The notes beneath the pieces are model-generated. The model made no database searches. It was not told the origin of the DNA and was given only the letters and a program-made list of their open reading frames with translations. A program made the position numbers and the translations under genes. From the NCBI GenBank assembly GCA_964527205.1, contig CAZGQG010000011.1:1-50483 (forward strand): 50,483 nucleotides of DNA, written 5' to 3'. This DNA is from JARICQ01 sp964527205. GTDB lineage: Bacteria; Bacillota; Clostridia; Tissierellales; Tissierellaceae. Numbering within the stretch: the stretch's first letter is position 1; each line of letters opens with the position of its first letter. Shown one piece after another: positions 23,368 through 32,390 of the stretch.

Positions 23368-26300
23368 TTGAAGAAAATGAAAAGAGTGTTTAATAGATAC
23401 AATGTACTTAATCTTCTAACCCTAATTTTGGTTGGAGTTTTAATGCTTAGGCTAGCTAATTTGACCCTGGTTCAGGGAAGCTACTATAGGGAGCTTTCAA
23501 ATACAAGAAGATTAAAAGAAATAGAAGTAACAGGGCCTAGAGGAGAGATCCGAGATAGATATGGTAGGCTTTTGGCAGGAAACAAGCCAAGTTTTACTGT
23601 TCAGATGTCAAAGGATGAGTTGAATATAAAGGATAAGAAGGAGAAAAATAATATACTTTTAGGTTTGGTAAGACTATTAGAAGAAGATGGGGCTAGCTAT
23701 ATAGATAGTTTTCCCATAGATTTAAATGTTTTTAAATACATAGACTCTAGCATAAATAATGAGGCAAATATTAATGCAAATGAGAGAGTAATAGATATTT
23801 TAATAGAAAACAATTTAATTTCAGAACTACTCTCTACAAATAATTTTTATCAACCCTATGATGAACACTATAGATTTTCCTTAAAGGATAAGGCCCTATA
23901 CATATTAAATGAGTATGATTTGGATCCTGAGGATAGGGATGACACAGGACTAATAGGTAGCAATCTACTTGAAGACAAGATAATGATGAGAAAGCTTATA
24001 AGTCATCCTATTTCTAGGAAAAGTATTTATGATTTCTTAGAGAGAAAGGGGCTAGCAGAAAACATTTACTTGGAGGAATACTCTATATCCTTTGATAATG
24101 AGTACATGGATATAAAGAGAGAACTTAGTAATTCCTTTGATTTTGTAAATGCAGATACTACAGCAAAAGAGGACTTTATAAATCTAGTAAAAACTAGCTC
24201 TTTGAAGTCTCTACTCCAGGTGACCAAGCTAGATGAGGAAAATGACAAGGTTTTTGCACCAGGTCAAAAACTCTTAGATATGGTTAGCAAGAAAAGGGAC
24301 ATACCTATGGAGATAGCCTTTAGTGAAGATAAACAAAATATTATATACAACTATAGGGGAGAGAATCTGGAAAAAGAACCTGTAGAAATACTTATAGATC
24401 TAGCAAAGGAAGAAAACTTGCTAGATGATTTTATAATAGATGATGAAATAAAGTTTATAGCCCAACAGGAATTATTAAACAATGGGATAAATGCTAGGAT
24501 TTCAGTATCTAAGGATTTTGAATATGCCCCTATCAATAATAAGATAAACTGGCTTAACAGCAATGGGGTAGGTGAATATGAAAACAATGAAGATTTATTT
24601 AATAAGATAAAGAAGAATTATGAAATAGATCCATCCCTAAGCAAGTATGAATCTAAATCAATACTTTTTCTTCACGATAAACTAAATAAACAGGGCCATA
24701 TGGCCTATCAACCAATTAATGTGGCTTATGGAATAAAGGATACCACAGTTGCTAAAATAGAAGAGCAATTGGTGGAATACCCAGGTATAAATATATCTGT
24801 GGAGCCTGTAAGATATTATCCCCAGGGAGAAACAGCAGCCCATATACTGGGCTATCTAGGCAAGATAAGCCAGGCAGGAGAAATTGAAAAATATGTAGTA
24901 GAGAAAAAATATTCGCCTAATGATATAATAGGTAAGACAGGGGTGGAAGAAAGCTTTGAGGACCTTCTAAGAGGAACAAGTGGAAGGAAAAAAGTAGAGG
25001 TAGATGTCTTTGGAAATACTACAAAGATTATAGACTCTGAAAAATCTGTTCCTGGAAACAATCTTTATTTAACAATAGATTCTAAGCTTCAAAAAGTTGC
25101 TGAAAAAGCCCTGGAAAAGAATTTAAAAGCCATACAGACTGGTGGGATATATGAAAGTCCATGGGGAGATTATAAGGTGGGAATAAATAAGGGAGAAAAA
25201 AGGCCCTATTCCAATGCAACTTCAGGAGCTGTAGTAGCAATAGATGTAAAGACAGGAGAACTCCTTGCTATGTCAAGCTTTCCATCCTATGATCCAAATC
25301 TATTTTCAACTGGTATATCCAGTGCGGATTGGGCAAGTCTCTTTCCAGAAGATGAAAGGGATTCTCTAGCCCCAAGACCCTTGTACAATATAGCTAGCCA
25401 GACTGCAGTACAGCCAGGTTCCGTTTTTAAAATGGTAACAGGCCTTGCTGGTCTTGAAAAGGGCTTAAGTCCTAGTCAATATATAAATGCAAGGGGATAT
25501 GTTGAAGTAGGTACAGATACACTAGGTTGCTGGATATGGAATCAAAGTAGGGGAGTCCATGGGAATATGAATTTATCTGATGCCCTAAGAGATTCCTGTA
25601 ACTACTATTTCTATTCCCTGGCCCTAGGAGAAAATCAAAGGACCAAGCAGAATATTGGAGTCAAGGTGGAAATCGAAGATATAGTGGATGTATCTAAAAA
25701 ATTAGGCTTAAATGATAAGACTGGTATAGAGATAAATATACCAAGTGAATATTCTGGTGGGGTACCTAATCCTCAAAGAAAAATTATCCTAAGTAAGAGA
25801 AGATTAAGTAATTATTTAAGTGATAATATAAAAGAATATGTTAAAAAGGATAAAAACAAAACACAGAGTGAAATAAATGATATAATAGAAGAGATAGTTT
25901 CTTGGCTAGAATATGATATAGAGCTTACAAGAGGGCAAGTAGTAAGTAATCTAGAATCAATGGATATAGATTCTAATTTGATTTTGCCAGGAAACAATGG
26001 TAGAAGTCTTACAGATATTATTAAATATGACTATCTTAAATTTGCTGGTTGGACTATGCATGATACCTTGCAGGTTACTATAGGCCAAGGAGAAAGCAGT
26101 TATACTCCAATTCAAATGGCCAATTATATAGCCACTATAGCCAATGGAGGATATAGAAATCAACTTACCTTGGTTAAAAATGTTAAAAACTATAATAATT
26201 CTGTAGTTTTACTTGAAAATCAAGTTGAATCTGATAGGATTGATTTAAATGATTATGAAAATTTAGAACATGTAAAAAAAGGTATGCTAGAGGTTACAAC

Positions 26301-26598
26301 AAGGGGTACAGCTAAGGATATATTTAAAGACTTCCCTATTAGGGTGGGAGCAAAAACTGGAACTGCACAAAAGGAAGGTAATAATCCAGTTACAGGAGAA
26401 AAATATGATGGCTTTGCTTGGTTTGTTGCCTTTGCACCCTATGATGAACCAGAAATTGCCATAGCAACAGTTATTTTCCAAGGGGGAAGTGGAGGATATG
26501 CAGGTCCCCTTACTAGAGATATAATGGCAGAGTACTTAGGTTTAAATGTTGAAGCTAATAGAGATTTACTGCCTTTTAACTCAATTTTAGTTCAGTAA
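23368..26598 (+). CDS. mrdA: penicillin-binding protein 2 (class B transpeptidase), oversized
   Basis: Elongation-specific peptidoglycan transpeptidase. One membrane helix (about 12-30), then the pedestal starting with GPRGEIRDRYGRLLAG (near 55-70). Catalytic motifs: SVFK (S685), SCN (743) and KTGT (996). At 1076 residues it is far longer than E. coli PBP2 (633). About 350 extra residues lie before the active-site serine, and close to 100 between SxN and KTG. The extra N-terminal part is rich in acidic and Asn residues and contains no motif I recognise. TTG start after AGAGGTGATC. Position after mreBCD and before minCDE supports the elongasome assignment. Confidence 0.93.
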   Translation: MKKMKRVFNRYNVLNLLTLILVGVLMLRLANLTLVQGSYYRELSNTRRLKEIEVTGPRGEIRDRYGRLLAGNKPSFTVQMSKDELNIKDKKEKNNILLGLVRLLEEDGASYIDSFPIDLNVFKYIDSSINNEANINANERVIDILIENNLISELLSTNNFYQPYDEHYRFSLKDKALYILNEYDLDPEDRDDTGLIGSNLLEDKIMMRKLISHPISRKSIYDFLERKGLAENIYLEEYSISFDNEYMDIKRELSNSFDFVNADTTAKEDFINLVKTSSLKSLLQVTKLDEENDKVFAPGQKLLDMVSKKRDIPMEIAFSEDKQNIIYNYRGENLEKEPVEILIDLAKEENLLDDFIIDDEIKFIAQQELLNNGINARISVSKDFEYAPINNKINWLNSNGVGEYENNEDLFNKIKKNYEIDPSLSKYESKSILFLHDKLNKQGHMAYQPINVAYGIKDTTVAKIEEQLVEYPGINISVEPVRYYPQGETAAHILGYLGKISQAGEIEKYVVEKKYSPNDIIGKTGVEESFEDLLRGTSGRKKVEVDVFGNTTKIIDSEKSVPGNNLYLTIDSKLQKVAEKALEKNLKAIQTGGIYESPWGDYKVGINKGEKRPYSNATSGAVVAIDVKTGELLAMSSFPSYDPNLFSTGISSADWASLFPEDERDSLAPRPLYNIASQTAVQPGSVFKMVTGLAGLEKGLSPSQYINARGYVEVGTDTLGCWIWNQSRGVHGNMNLSDALRDSCNYYFYSLALGENQRTKQNIGVKVEIEDIVDVSKKLGLNDKTGIEINIPSEYSGGVPNPQRKIILSKRRLSNYLSDNIKEYVKKDKNKTQSEINDIIEEIVSWLEYDIELTRGQVVSNLESMDIDSNLILPGNNGRSLTDIIKYDYLKFAGWTMHDTLQVTIGQGESSYTPIQMANYIATIANGGYRNQLTLVKNVKNYNNSVVLLENQVESDRIDLNDYENLEHVKKGMLEVTTRGTAKDIFKDFPIRVGAKTGTAQKEGNNPVTGEKYDGFAWFVAFAPYDEPEIAIATVIFQGGSGGYAGPLTRDIMAEYLGLNVEANRDLLPFNSILVQ

Positions 26599-26626
26599 TA
26601 TTATTTATTATTTGGAGGTATTGCTA

Positions 26627-27325
26627 GTGAGACAAAGCTTGATATCTTTTAAAGGAGTAAAGGAAGGAATATTCGTTGATTTTCATGGCGATGATTTTGA
26701 AGAGATTAAGGAAGAATTGTTCCAAAAGCTAGATAGGGATTATGCTTTTTATAAGGATACAAAGTTAATAGGCATTAAAGGAGATGAATTATCCTCAGAA
26801 GAATTGCTAGAACTAAAATTGATATTAAGATATAAATATGATTTAGATGTAGGAGATTTAGAACTGCCAAAAGAAGGGGTGAAAAAAGAGCCCCTTAAGG
26901 AAAAAGAAATTTTTCAAGAAGTTGAAGTAGAAGAAATAATAGAAGAAAGCAGTAAGGCTAGTGAAGAACAATTTGAGGGTATCCAATGTGGGATGACAAA
27001 ATTTGTCAATGGAACCCTTAGATCTGGTAGATTAGTGGAATACTCTGGTAATATTGTTATAATAGGCGATGTTAACCCTGGTGCCTTAATACAGGCCAAT
27101 GGAAATATTGTTGTTCTTGGAACTCTTAGGGGAGTAGCCCATGCAGGTATGGATGGAAACTTAGATGCAGTAGTAGCAGCCTATAATCTGCAACCTACCC
27201 AACTTAGGATTGGGAATCTAATAGCCAGACCACCGGACAGTGTGGAAAGCCAGTATAAGCTTCCAGAGGTTGCAAAGGTAAGAGATGGAGAAGTAGTTAT
27301 TGACCCCTATTTACCCAATAAATAG
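26627..27325 (+). CDS. minC: septum site-determining protein MinC
   Basis: FtsZ assembly inhibitor recruited to the membrane by MinD. N-terminal domain (about 1-75), an acidic linker (about 80-118), then the C-terminal beta-helix with GTLRSGRLVEYSGNIVIIGD and NPGALIQANGNIVVLGTLRG. The GTG at 26627 is chosen because GGAGGT lies 6 bases upstream; the in-frame TTGs at 26612 and 26621 are within or against that site. Product 232 residues. Confidence 0.93.
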   Translation: MRQSLISFKGVKEGIFVDFHGDDFEEIKEELFQKLDRDYAFYKDTKLIGIKGDELSSEELLELKLILRYKYDLDVGDLELPKEGVKKEPLKEKEIFQEVEVEEIIEESSKASEEQFEGIQCGMTKFVNGTLRSGRLVEYSGNIVIIGDVNPGALIQANGNIVVLGTLRGVAHAGMDGNLDAVVAAYNLQPTQLRIGNLIARPPDSVESQYKLPEVAKVRDGEVVIDPYLPNK

Positions 27326-27343
27326 ACAGAGGGAGGAAAATAA

Positions 27344-28156
27344 ATGGAAAATGAAAACTTAGGTATTGCCATTGTAATTACATCAGGAAAGGGTGGGGTA
27401 GGAAAAACCACCACAACTGCCAATATAGGCACAGGACTAGCTCAACTTGGCAAATCAGTAGTAGTATTAGATGCAGATATTGGACTTAGAAATCTTGACG
27501 TTGTAATGGGACTTGAAAATAGGATAGTCTATGACTTAGTTGACGTTGTAGAAAAAAATTGTAGATTAAAACAAGCACTTATAAGAGATAAAAGACATGA
27601 TAAATTATTTTTACTTCCAGCAGCACAGACAAAGGATAAGGATGCTATAAGTTCTGAACAAATGTTAGAACTTACAAATGATCTTAAAAAAGAATTTGAC
27701 TATGTAATAATAGATTCCCCAGCAGGAATTGAACAGGGATTTAAAAATTCAATTGTAGGAGCAGATATGGCAATTATAGTAACTACTCCTGAAATATCTG
27801 CAGTTAGGGATGCGGATAGGGTTATAGGTATACTGGAATCCAAGGATTTAAATAATCCTAAATTAATAATAAATAGGATTCGTCAGGATATGGTTAATCG
27901 TGGAGACATGATGAATATAGAGGATATAGAAGATATACTTGCAATAGACCTTCTAGGAATAGTACCAGATGATGAAAATATTGTAATCTCAACTAATAAG
28001 GGAGAGCCTGTAGTAAGTGATGAAGAAGCTATGTCAGGTAAGGCATATAGAAACATTAGCAGAAGGATTATAGGAGAAGAAGTTGAGCTCTTAAACTTAG
28101 ATGGACAAGAAGAAGGCAAGTTTAGTAAGATTATGAAATTACTATTTGGTAAATAG
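27344..28156 (+). CDS. minD: septum site-determining protein MinD
   Basis: Membrane-binding ATPase of the deviant Walker A group: SGKGGVGKTTTTANIG near residue 14, DADIGLRNLDVVMG near 44, and VIIDSPAGIEQGF near 120. The C-terminal amphipathic helix (FSKIMKLLFGK) is the membrane targeting sequence. Length 270. Between minC and minE. Confidence 0.97.
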   Translation: MENENLGIAIVITSGKGGVGKTTTTANIGTGLAQLGKSVVVLDADIGLRNLDVVMGLENRIVYDLVDVVEKNCRLKQALIRDKRHDKLFLLPAAQTKDKDAISSEQMLELTNDLKKEFDYVIIDSPAGIEQGFKNSIVGADMAIIVTTPEISAVRDADRVIGILESKDLNNPKLIINRIRQDMVNRGDMMNIEDIEDILAIDLLGIVPDDENIVISTNKGEPVVSDEEAMSGKAYRNISRRIIGEEVELLNLDGQEEGKFSKIMKLLFGK

Positions 28157-28167
28157 GGGGTGTATTC

Positions 28168-28446
28168 TTGGATATTTTCAAATTTTTTAGCAGAAAAAAA
28201 GAGAAGAGCAAGAATGTAGCAAAAGAAAGATTAAAACTAGTGCTGGTACATGATAGGTCACAGTTCTCTCCTAAGGTCTTGGATATGATTAAAGAAGATG
28301 TGATCAAGGTAATATCAAAATATGCAGATATTGATGAGGATGAGATAGATATAACCCTAACAAGGATGAAAAAAGAAAAGGATAGTAAGGCTATGTCAGC
28401 CTTGGTAGCTAATATACCAATAAAAAAATTAAAAGAACTAGAATAA
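28168..28446 (+). CDS. minE: cell division topological specificity factor MinE
   Basis: Stimulates MinD ATPase and drives Min oscillation. N-terminal membrane/MinD-binding segment (FKFFSRKKEKSKNVAKERLK) and anti-MinCD region LVHDRSQFSPKVLDMIKEDV, then the beta-strand dimer domain. Length 92. TTG start 11 bases after the minD stop, behind AGGGGGTG. Its presence means an oscillating Min system rather than a DivIVA-only one. Confidence 0.93.
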   Translation: MDIFKFFSRKKEKSKNVAKERLKLVLVHDRSQFSPKVLDMIKEDVIKVISKYADIDEDEIDITLTRMKKEKDSKAMSALVANIPIKKLKELE

Positions 28447-28449
28447 AGC

Positions 28450-28478
28450 TTGACAAAAGCACCCAAATGGTATACAAT
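28450..28478 (+). promoter_or_regulatory. promoter of the FMN-lipoprotein gene
   Basis: A perfect TTGACA (28450-28455) and TACAAT (28473-28478) are separated by 17 bases, directly after minE. The gene therefore need not depend on the mre/min operon. Confidence 0.75.
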
Positions 28479-28527
28479 CGGAACATATTAAAGAATATAC
28501 TATACCATGGGAGGGTAAAGATTAAAG

Positions 28528-29325
28528 ATGAAAAATAAAATATTAGTATTGGTATTAACTCTAGCACTAATGGCAGTTGTTTTTACTGGATGTACAAGTG
28601 AGGAAGCCCCAGTAGATGAAGGTAATCTTCCAGCAGGAGATGTAGCAGGAGAACAAGGAGATTTAGTTGACGGAATGTACTTAGTAAAATATCCAGTTAC
28701 AGATCATGCAGACATGTCCATGGCAATTTTAGAAGTTGAAAATGGAAATGTAAGTAAACTTGATTACAATGAATATTTAGTAGACAGTGGAGAGCCAAAG
28801 AGCAATGACAATTACCCATATGCAGAGGGTATCCAGATTATTGCTGATTTAAATACACAATTTAATGATAAGAAAGACATAGATGCAGTAGACTTTGATG
28901 CTCTTAGTGGAGCAACATCTACAAAGGGTAAATTTAAAGATGCAGTAGTTGATTTAGTTGAAAAAGCTAAGGCTGGAGAAACATACACACCAGTATACAA
29001 GGACGGTATCTACCAGGCTAAGTCTGAAGAAGCTAGTCATGGTTGGTTATCAGAAGTTGAATTAGTAGTAGAGTATGGACAAATTGTAGGAATAAACTAT
29101 CAGGAGATAGCTGTAGAAGCTAGTGAAGGGGTAGAAATCGGAGATGTAAAATCTACTGAAAACTACGAATACCCAGTTCCATTTGAAGTAGCCAGTGCAA
29201 TGCAAAAGTTAATAATTGACAAGAATGGTACAGAAGACCTGGATGTTGATGGCTTAACAGGAGCTACAAGCACAAGAACTACTATAATAGAACTAGTAGA
29301 TAAAGCACTTAGTGAAGCAAAATAA
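28528..29325 (+). CDS. extracellular lipoprotein with two FMN-binding domains (PplA-like)
   Basis: Signal peptide with lipobox FTGC (lipidated Cys22), a short Glu/Pro/Ala-rich linker, then two FMN-binding domains. Each has an ApbE flavinylation motif: DALSGATST (T130) and DGLTGATST (T247). The layout matches PplA of Listeria, a membrane-anchored flavoprotein that passes electrons to extracellular acceptors. Length 265. It has its own strong promoter and a terminator, and the flavin transferase gene follows directly. The electron donor is not shown by sequence; Rnf is a candidate. Domain calls are firm; role in extracellular electron transfer is inferred. Confidence 0.88.
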   Translation: MKNKILVLVLTLALMAVVFTGCTSEEAPVDEGNLPAGDVAGEQGDLVDGMYLVKYPVTDHADMSMAILEVENGNVSKLDYNEYLVDSGEPKSNDNYPYAEGIQIIADLNTQFNDKKDIDAVDFDALSGATSTKGKFKDAVVDLVEKAKAGETYTPVYKDGIYQAKSEEASHGWLSEVELVVEYGQIVGINYQEIAVEASEGVEIGDVKSTENYEYPVPFEVASAMQKLIIDKNGTEDLDVDGLTGATSTRTTIIELVDKALSEAK

Positions 29326-29334
29326 TAAACCAAT

Positions 29335-29360
29335 AAACCCTAACAGAAGTTAGGGTTTTT
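29335..29360 (+). terminator. terminator between FMN lipoprotein and apbE
   Basis: Perfect stem AAACCCTAAC / GTTAGGGTTT with an AGAA loop, followed by TT. Only about 20 bases remain to the apbE start. apbE is therefore fed by readthrough, and the lipoprotein would be made in excess over its modifying enzyme. Confidence 0.8.
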
Positions 29361-29379
29361 AACTTATGTGGAGGTAAAT

Positions 29380-30432
29380 ATGGCTTATAATAAAAAAAGG
29401 ATTTTCATGATCATACTTATATTATCCATCTCTCTTACATTAATATCCTGTTCTGGAGAAGATCAAGATGAGGAGATTCTAGATAAGACAGAGTATTTAA
29501 TGGATACAGTAATGAATATAAAAACATTTGATCATGGTAGTGAAGCCTTACTTGATGAGGCCTTTGACAGAATAAGAGAAATAGAGGATAAGATGAGTGT
29601 GACCATAGATACAAGTGATGTTAGCCTAATCAATGAAAATGCAGGAATTAAAGCTGTAAAGGTTGATAGTGAAACTTACTTTGTCCTTGAAAAAGCAAAG
29701 GAATATGCAGAGATTTCAAATGGATATTATGATCCAACAATTGGATCCCTAGCTAATCTTTGGGATATCAGCCAAACAGATGAAAAGCGTGATAGTCTTC
29801 CAGAGGAATCCCATATAAGGGAAAGCCAAGCACTTACAGACTATGAGAATTTAGAACTTCTAGAAGAAGATCAGGTCTTTTTAAAGGAAAAGGGCATGAA
29901 ATTAGACCTGGGAAGTATTGCCAAGGGCTATGCAGCGGACCAGGCCAGGGAAGTACTAGCAGAAAATGGAGTCAAATCAGCTATTGTAGCCCTAGGTGGA
30001 GACGTCTATGCCTATGGGGACAAGGCAGGGGAGGCCTGGAGAATAGGAGTACAGGATCCTAATCAAGCTACAGGCTATAAACTGGGAGTGCTTAATATAA
30101 AAGATAAATCAGTAGTAAGTTCTGGCAGCTATGAAAGATTTTTCACCTATGATGGAAAAACATATCATCATATAATAGACCCAAAGACTGGATATCCATC
30201 AGACAATGAGCTGGTTGGAGTAACCATAATCTCTGATAAGTCCATTGATGGGGACGCCATATCCACCATTCTTTTCCTTTTAGGACTTGAGGATGGCAAG
30301 GACTTGGTAGATAAGATCGATGGTGTGGAGGCTATATTTGTTACAGGAAACAATGAAATCCATATACCAGCAGAATATAAGGATGGGGTATTTACAGATT
30401 TATCCGGAGAATATAAGGATATATATTATTAA
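29380..30432 (+). CDS. apbE: FAD:protein FMN transferase (ApbE), lipoprotein
   Basis: Transfers FMN from FAD to a threonine of target proteins on the outer side of the membrane. The signal peptide has a lipobox (LISC, Cys24). The catalytic/FAD region includes LDLGSIAKGYAADQA (near 190), ALGGDVYAYG (near 220) and the C-terminal SKSIDGDAISTILFLLG-type block with the metal-binding Asp. ATG at 29380 chosen from GGAGGT 5 bases upstream; 350 residues. Likely substrates encoded here are the FMN lipoprotein, RnfD and RnfG. The tandem lipoprotein/ApbE arrangement resembles PplA/FmnB of Listeria. Confidence 0.93.
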   Translation: MAYNKKRIFMIILILSISLTLISCSGEDQDEEILDKTEYLMDTVMNIKTFDHGSEALLDEAFDRIREIEDKMSVTIDTSDVSLINENAGIKAVKVDSETYFVLEKAKEYAEISNGYYDPTIGSLANLWDISQTDEKRDSLPEESHIRESQALTDYENLELLEEDQVFLKEKGMKLDLGSIAKGYAADQAREVLAENGVKSAIVALGGDVYAYGDKAGEAWRIGVQDPNQATGYKLGVLNIKDKSVVSSGSYERFFTYDGKTYHHIIDPKTGYPSDNELVGVTIISDKSIDGDAISTILFLLGLEDGKDLVDKIDGVEAIFVTGNNEIHIPAEYKDGVFTDLSGEYKDIYY

Positions 30433-30450
30433 ATAATTTTAAACCAAGCC

Positions 30451-30500
30451 TATTAGTAGTTGTATTTCAAAACAAATATAACTACTAATATTCTATTTTA
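30451..30500 (+). terminator. terminator after apbE
   Basis: An 11-bp perfect stem (30451-30461 with 30480-30490) with an 18-base loop, then TTCTATTTTA. The long loop and broken T-run make it moderate in strength. Confidence 0.55.
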
Positions 30501-30545
30501 TCTGATAAAATGTAAGTTGATCTTGAATTAGAAAGGTGGAAAAAA

Positions 30546-32390
30546 ATGATAAATGTTGAAAAATTAGACAGGATACTTAAAAAAGTTGAAAAGCCTGCTA
30601 GATATATAGGAATGGAAGAAAACTCTGTAGTCAAGGATTTGGATGAGGTAAAGGTAAAATTTGCCTTCTCCTATCCAGATATATACGATGTTGGCATGTC
30701 TCACTTGGGACTCCATATCCTATATAATCTTATAAATGACCAGGAAGATTATGCCTGTGAAAGGGTATTTGCACCATGGACAGATATGGAAGAACTTATG
30801 AGAGAAGAGGATATAGAACTCTACACCCTAGAAAACAAGGAAGAGGTTAGAAACTTTGATTTTCTAGGATTTACACTTCAGTATGAAATGAGTTATACAA
30901 ATATACTTAATATATTGGACTTAAGCCGTATACCACTCCTATCAAAGGATAGGGGAGAAGATGATCCTCTTATACTGGCAAGTGGACCCTGTGTTTATAA
31001 TCCTGAGCCCCTGGCAGACTTTATAGACTTCTTTGTAATAGGTGAAGGTGAAGAGGTAACTCTTGAAATCCTAGACCTATATAAGAAACACAAGGAAACT
31101 GGGGGAACTAGGAAAGAGTTTTTAAGGGAAGTTGCTAAGTTAGAGAGTATATATGTGCCTAGTCTCTATGAAATAAGTTACAAGGAAGATAATACTATAA
31201 AAGAAATGAAGCCCCTAGTGGATGGACTAGCTAAGACTGTTAAGAAGAGAATGATCACAGACCTTGATACTATGTATGCACCGGAGAAAATGATAGTTCC
31301 ACTTATAGAGACGGTTCATGACAGGGTAAGTATGGAAATTTTTAGAGGATGTACCCATGGATGTAGATTTTGTCAGGCGGGTATGACCTATAGGCCTGTA
31401 AGAGAGAAATCTGTGGATAGGATAGTTGATCTTGCAGAAAAACTTGTAAAGAGCACAGGCTATGAAAACGTATCACTTTCATCCCTTAGTTCCTGTGACT
31501 ACTCCCAGTTATATATTTTAATATCAAAATTAATGGAGACCTTTGAAGAGAAAAAAGTAGGAGTTTCCCTTCCATCCCTTAGACTAGACTCTATGAGTAT
31601 AGATATTTTAAAGGAAATAGAGAGAGTAAGAAAATCAGGTCTTACCTTTGCACCAGAGGCTGGAAGTCAGAGACTTAGAGATGTAATCAATAAGGGAATA
31701 ACAGAGGAAGACCTAATAGAAACCATTTCCTATGTATTTAGTGAAGGATGGTCATCTATTAAACTTTATTTCATGATAGGACTTCCTACAGAAACTGATG
31801 AAGATGTACTAGGTATAAAGGATATATCCTATATGGTAAAGGATTTGTTTTTTGATAGGCCCAAGGAAGAAAGAAAGGGCAACTTAAAGGTATCAGCCTC
31901 AGCCTCATGCTTTGTTCCCAAACCCTTTACACCATTTCAGTGGGTAGGACAAACTGATGTAGATGAATTTCACAGGAGAATATATCTTCTAAGAGATGAA
32001 ATCAAAGACCCAAAGGTTAAATTCAACTACCACGATCCAAAGCTTAGTTCCATGGAGGGTGTAATTGCCCGTGGAGATAGGAGAGTTGGAAGGCTTATAT
32101 TAAGGGCCTATGAAATGGGCTGCAAATTTGATGGTTGGAGTGAACACTTTAAATATGAAACTTGGTTAGAGGCTATGGAAGAAGTTGGAATAGACGGATA
32201 TTTCTATGCAAATAGGGATAGAGATCTAGATGAAATACTTCCATGGGACTTTATAGATATAGGAGTGTCTAAGGAATATTTAATAAAAGAATATAAAAAA
32301 TCCTTGGAAGAGGAAACTACAAGTGATTGTAGATTAGGCTGCAATGTCTGCGGTATAGATAATTGTGTAATGAGAGGTGTTTATAGTTGA
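30546..32390 (+). CDS. TIGR03960-type radical SAM protein with B12-binding-like domain
   Basis: N-terminal B12-binding-like domain (about 1-200, FSYPDIYDVGMSHLGLHILY near 38) and a radical SAM core with CTHGCRFC (C269, C273, C276) binding the [4Fe-4S] cluster. The C-terminus is Cys-rich (DCRLGCNVCGIDNC). Length 614 fits the family. The next gene overlaps its stop by two bases and encodes the partner protein always seen with it. In Clostridia the pair precedes rng and rplU, suggesting a role in RNA or ribosome modification, but the reaction is unknown. Confidence 0.9.
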   Translation: MINVEKLDRILKKVEKPARYIGMEENSVVKDLDEVKVKFAFSYPDIYDVGMSHLGLHILYNLINDQEDYACERVFAPWTDMEELMREEDIELYTLENKEEVRNFDFLGFTLQYEMSYTNILNILDLSRIPLLSKDRGEDDPLILASGPCVYNPEPLADFIDFFVIGEGEEVTLEILDLYKKHKETGGTRKEFLREVAKLESIYVPSLYEISYKEDNTIKEMKPLVDGLAKTVKKRMITDLDTMYAPEKMIVPLIETVHDRVSMEIFRGCTHGCRFCQAGMTYRPVREKSVDRIVDLAEKLVKSTGYENVSLSSLSSCDYSQLYILISKLMETFEEKKVGVSLPSLRLDSMSIDILKEIERVRKSGLTFAPEAGSQRLRDVINKGITEEDLIETISYVFSEGWSSIKLYFMIGLPTETDEDVLGIKDISYMVKDLFFDRPKEERKGNLKVSASASCFVPKPFTPFQWVGQTDVDEFHRRIYLLRDEIKDPKVKFNYHDPKLSSMEGVIARGDRRVGRLILRAYEMGCKFDGWSEHFKYETWLEAMEEVGIDGYFYANRDRDLDEILPWDFIDIGVSKEYLIKEYKKSLEEETTSDCRLGCNVCGIDNCVMRGVYS

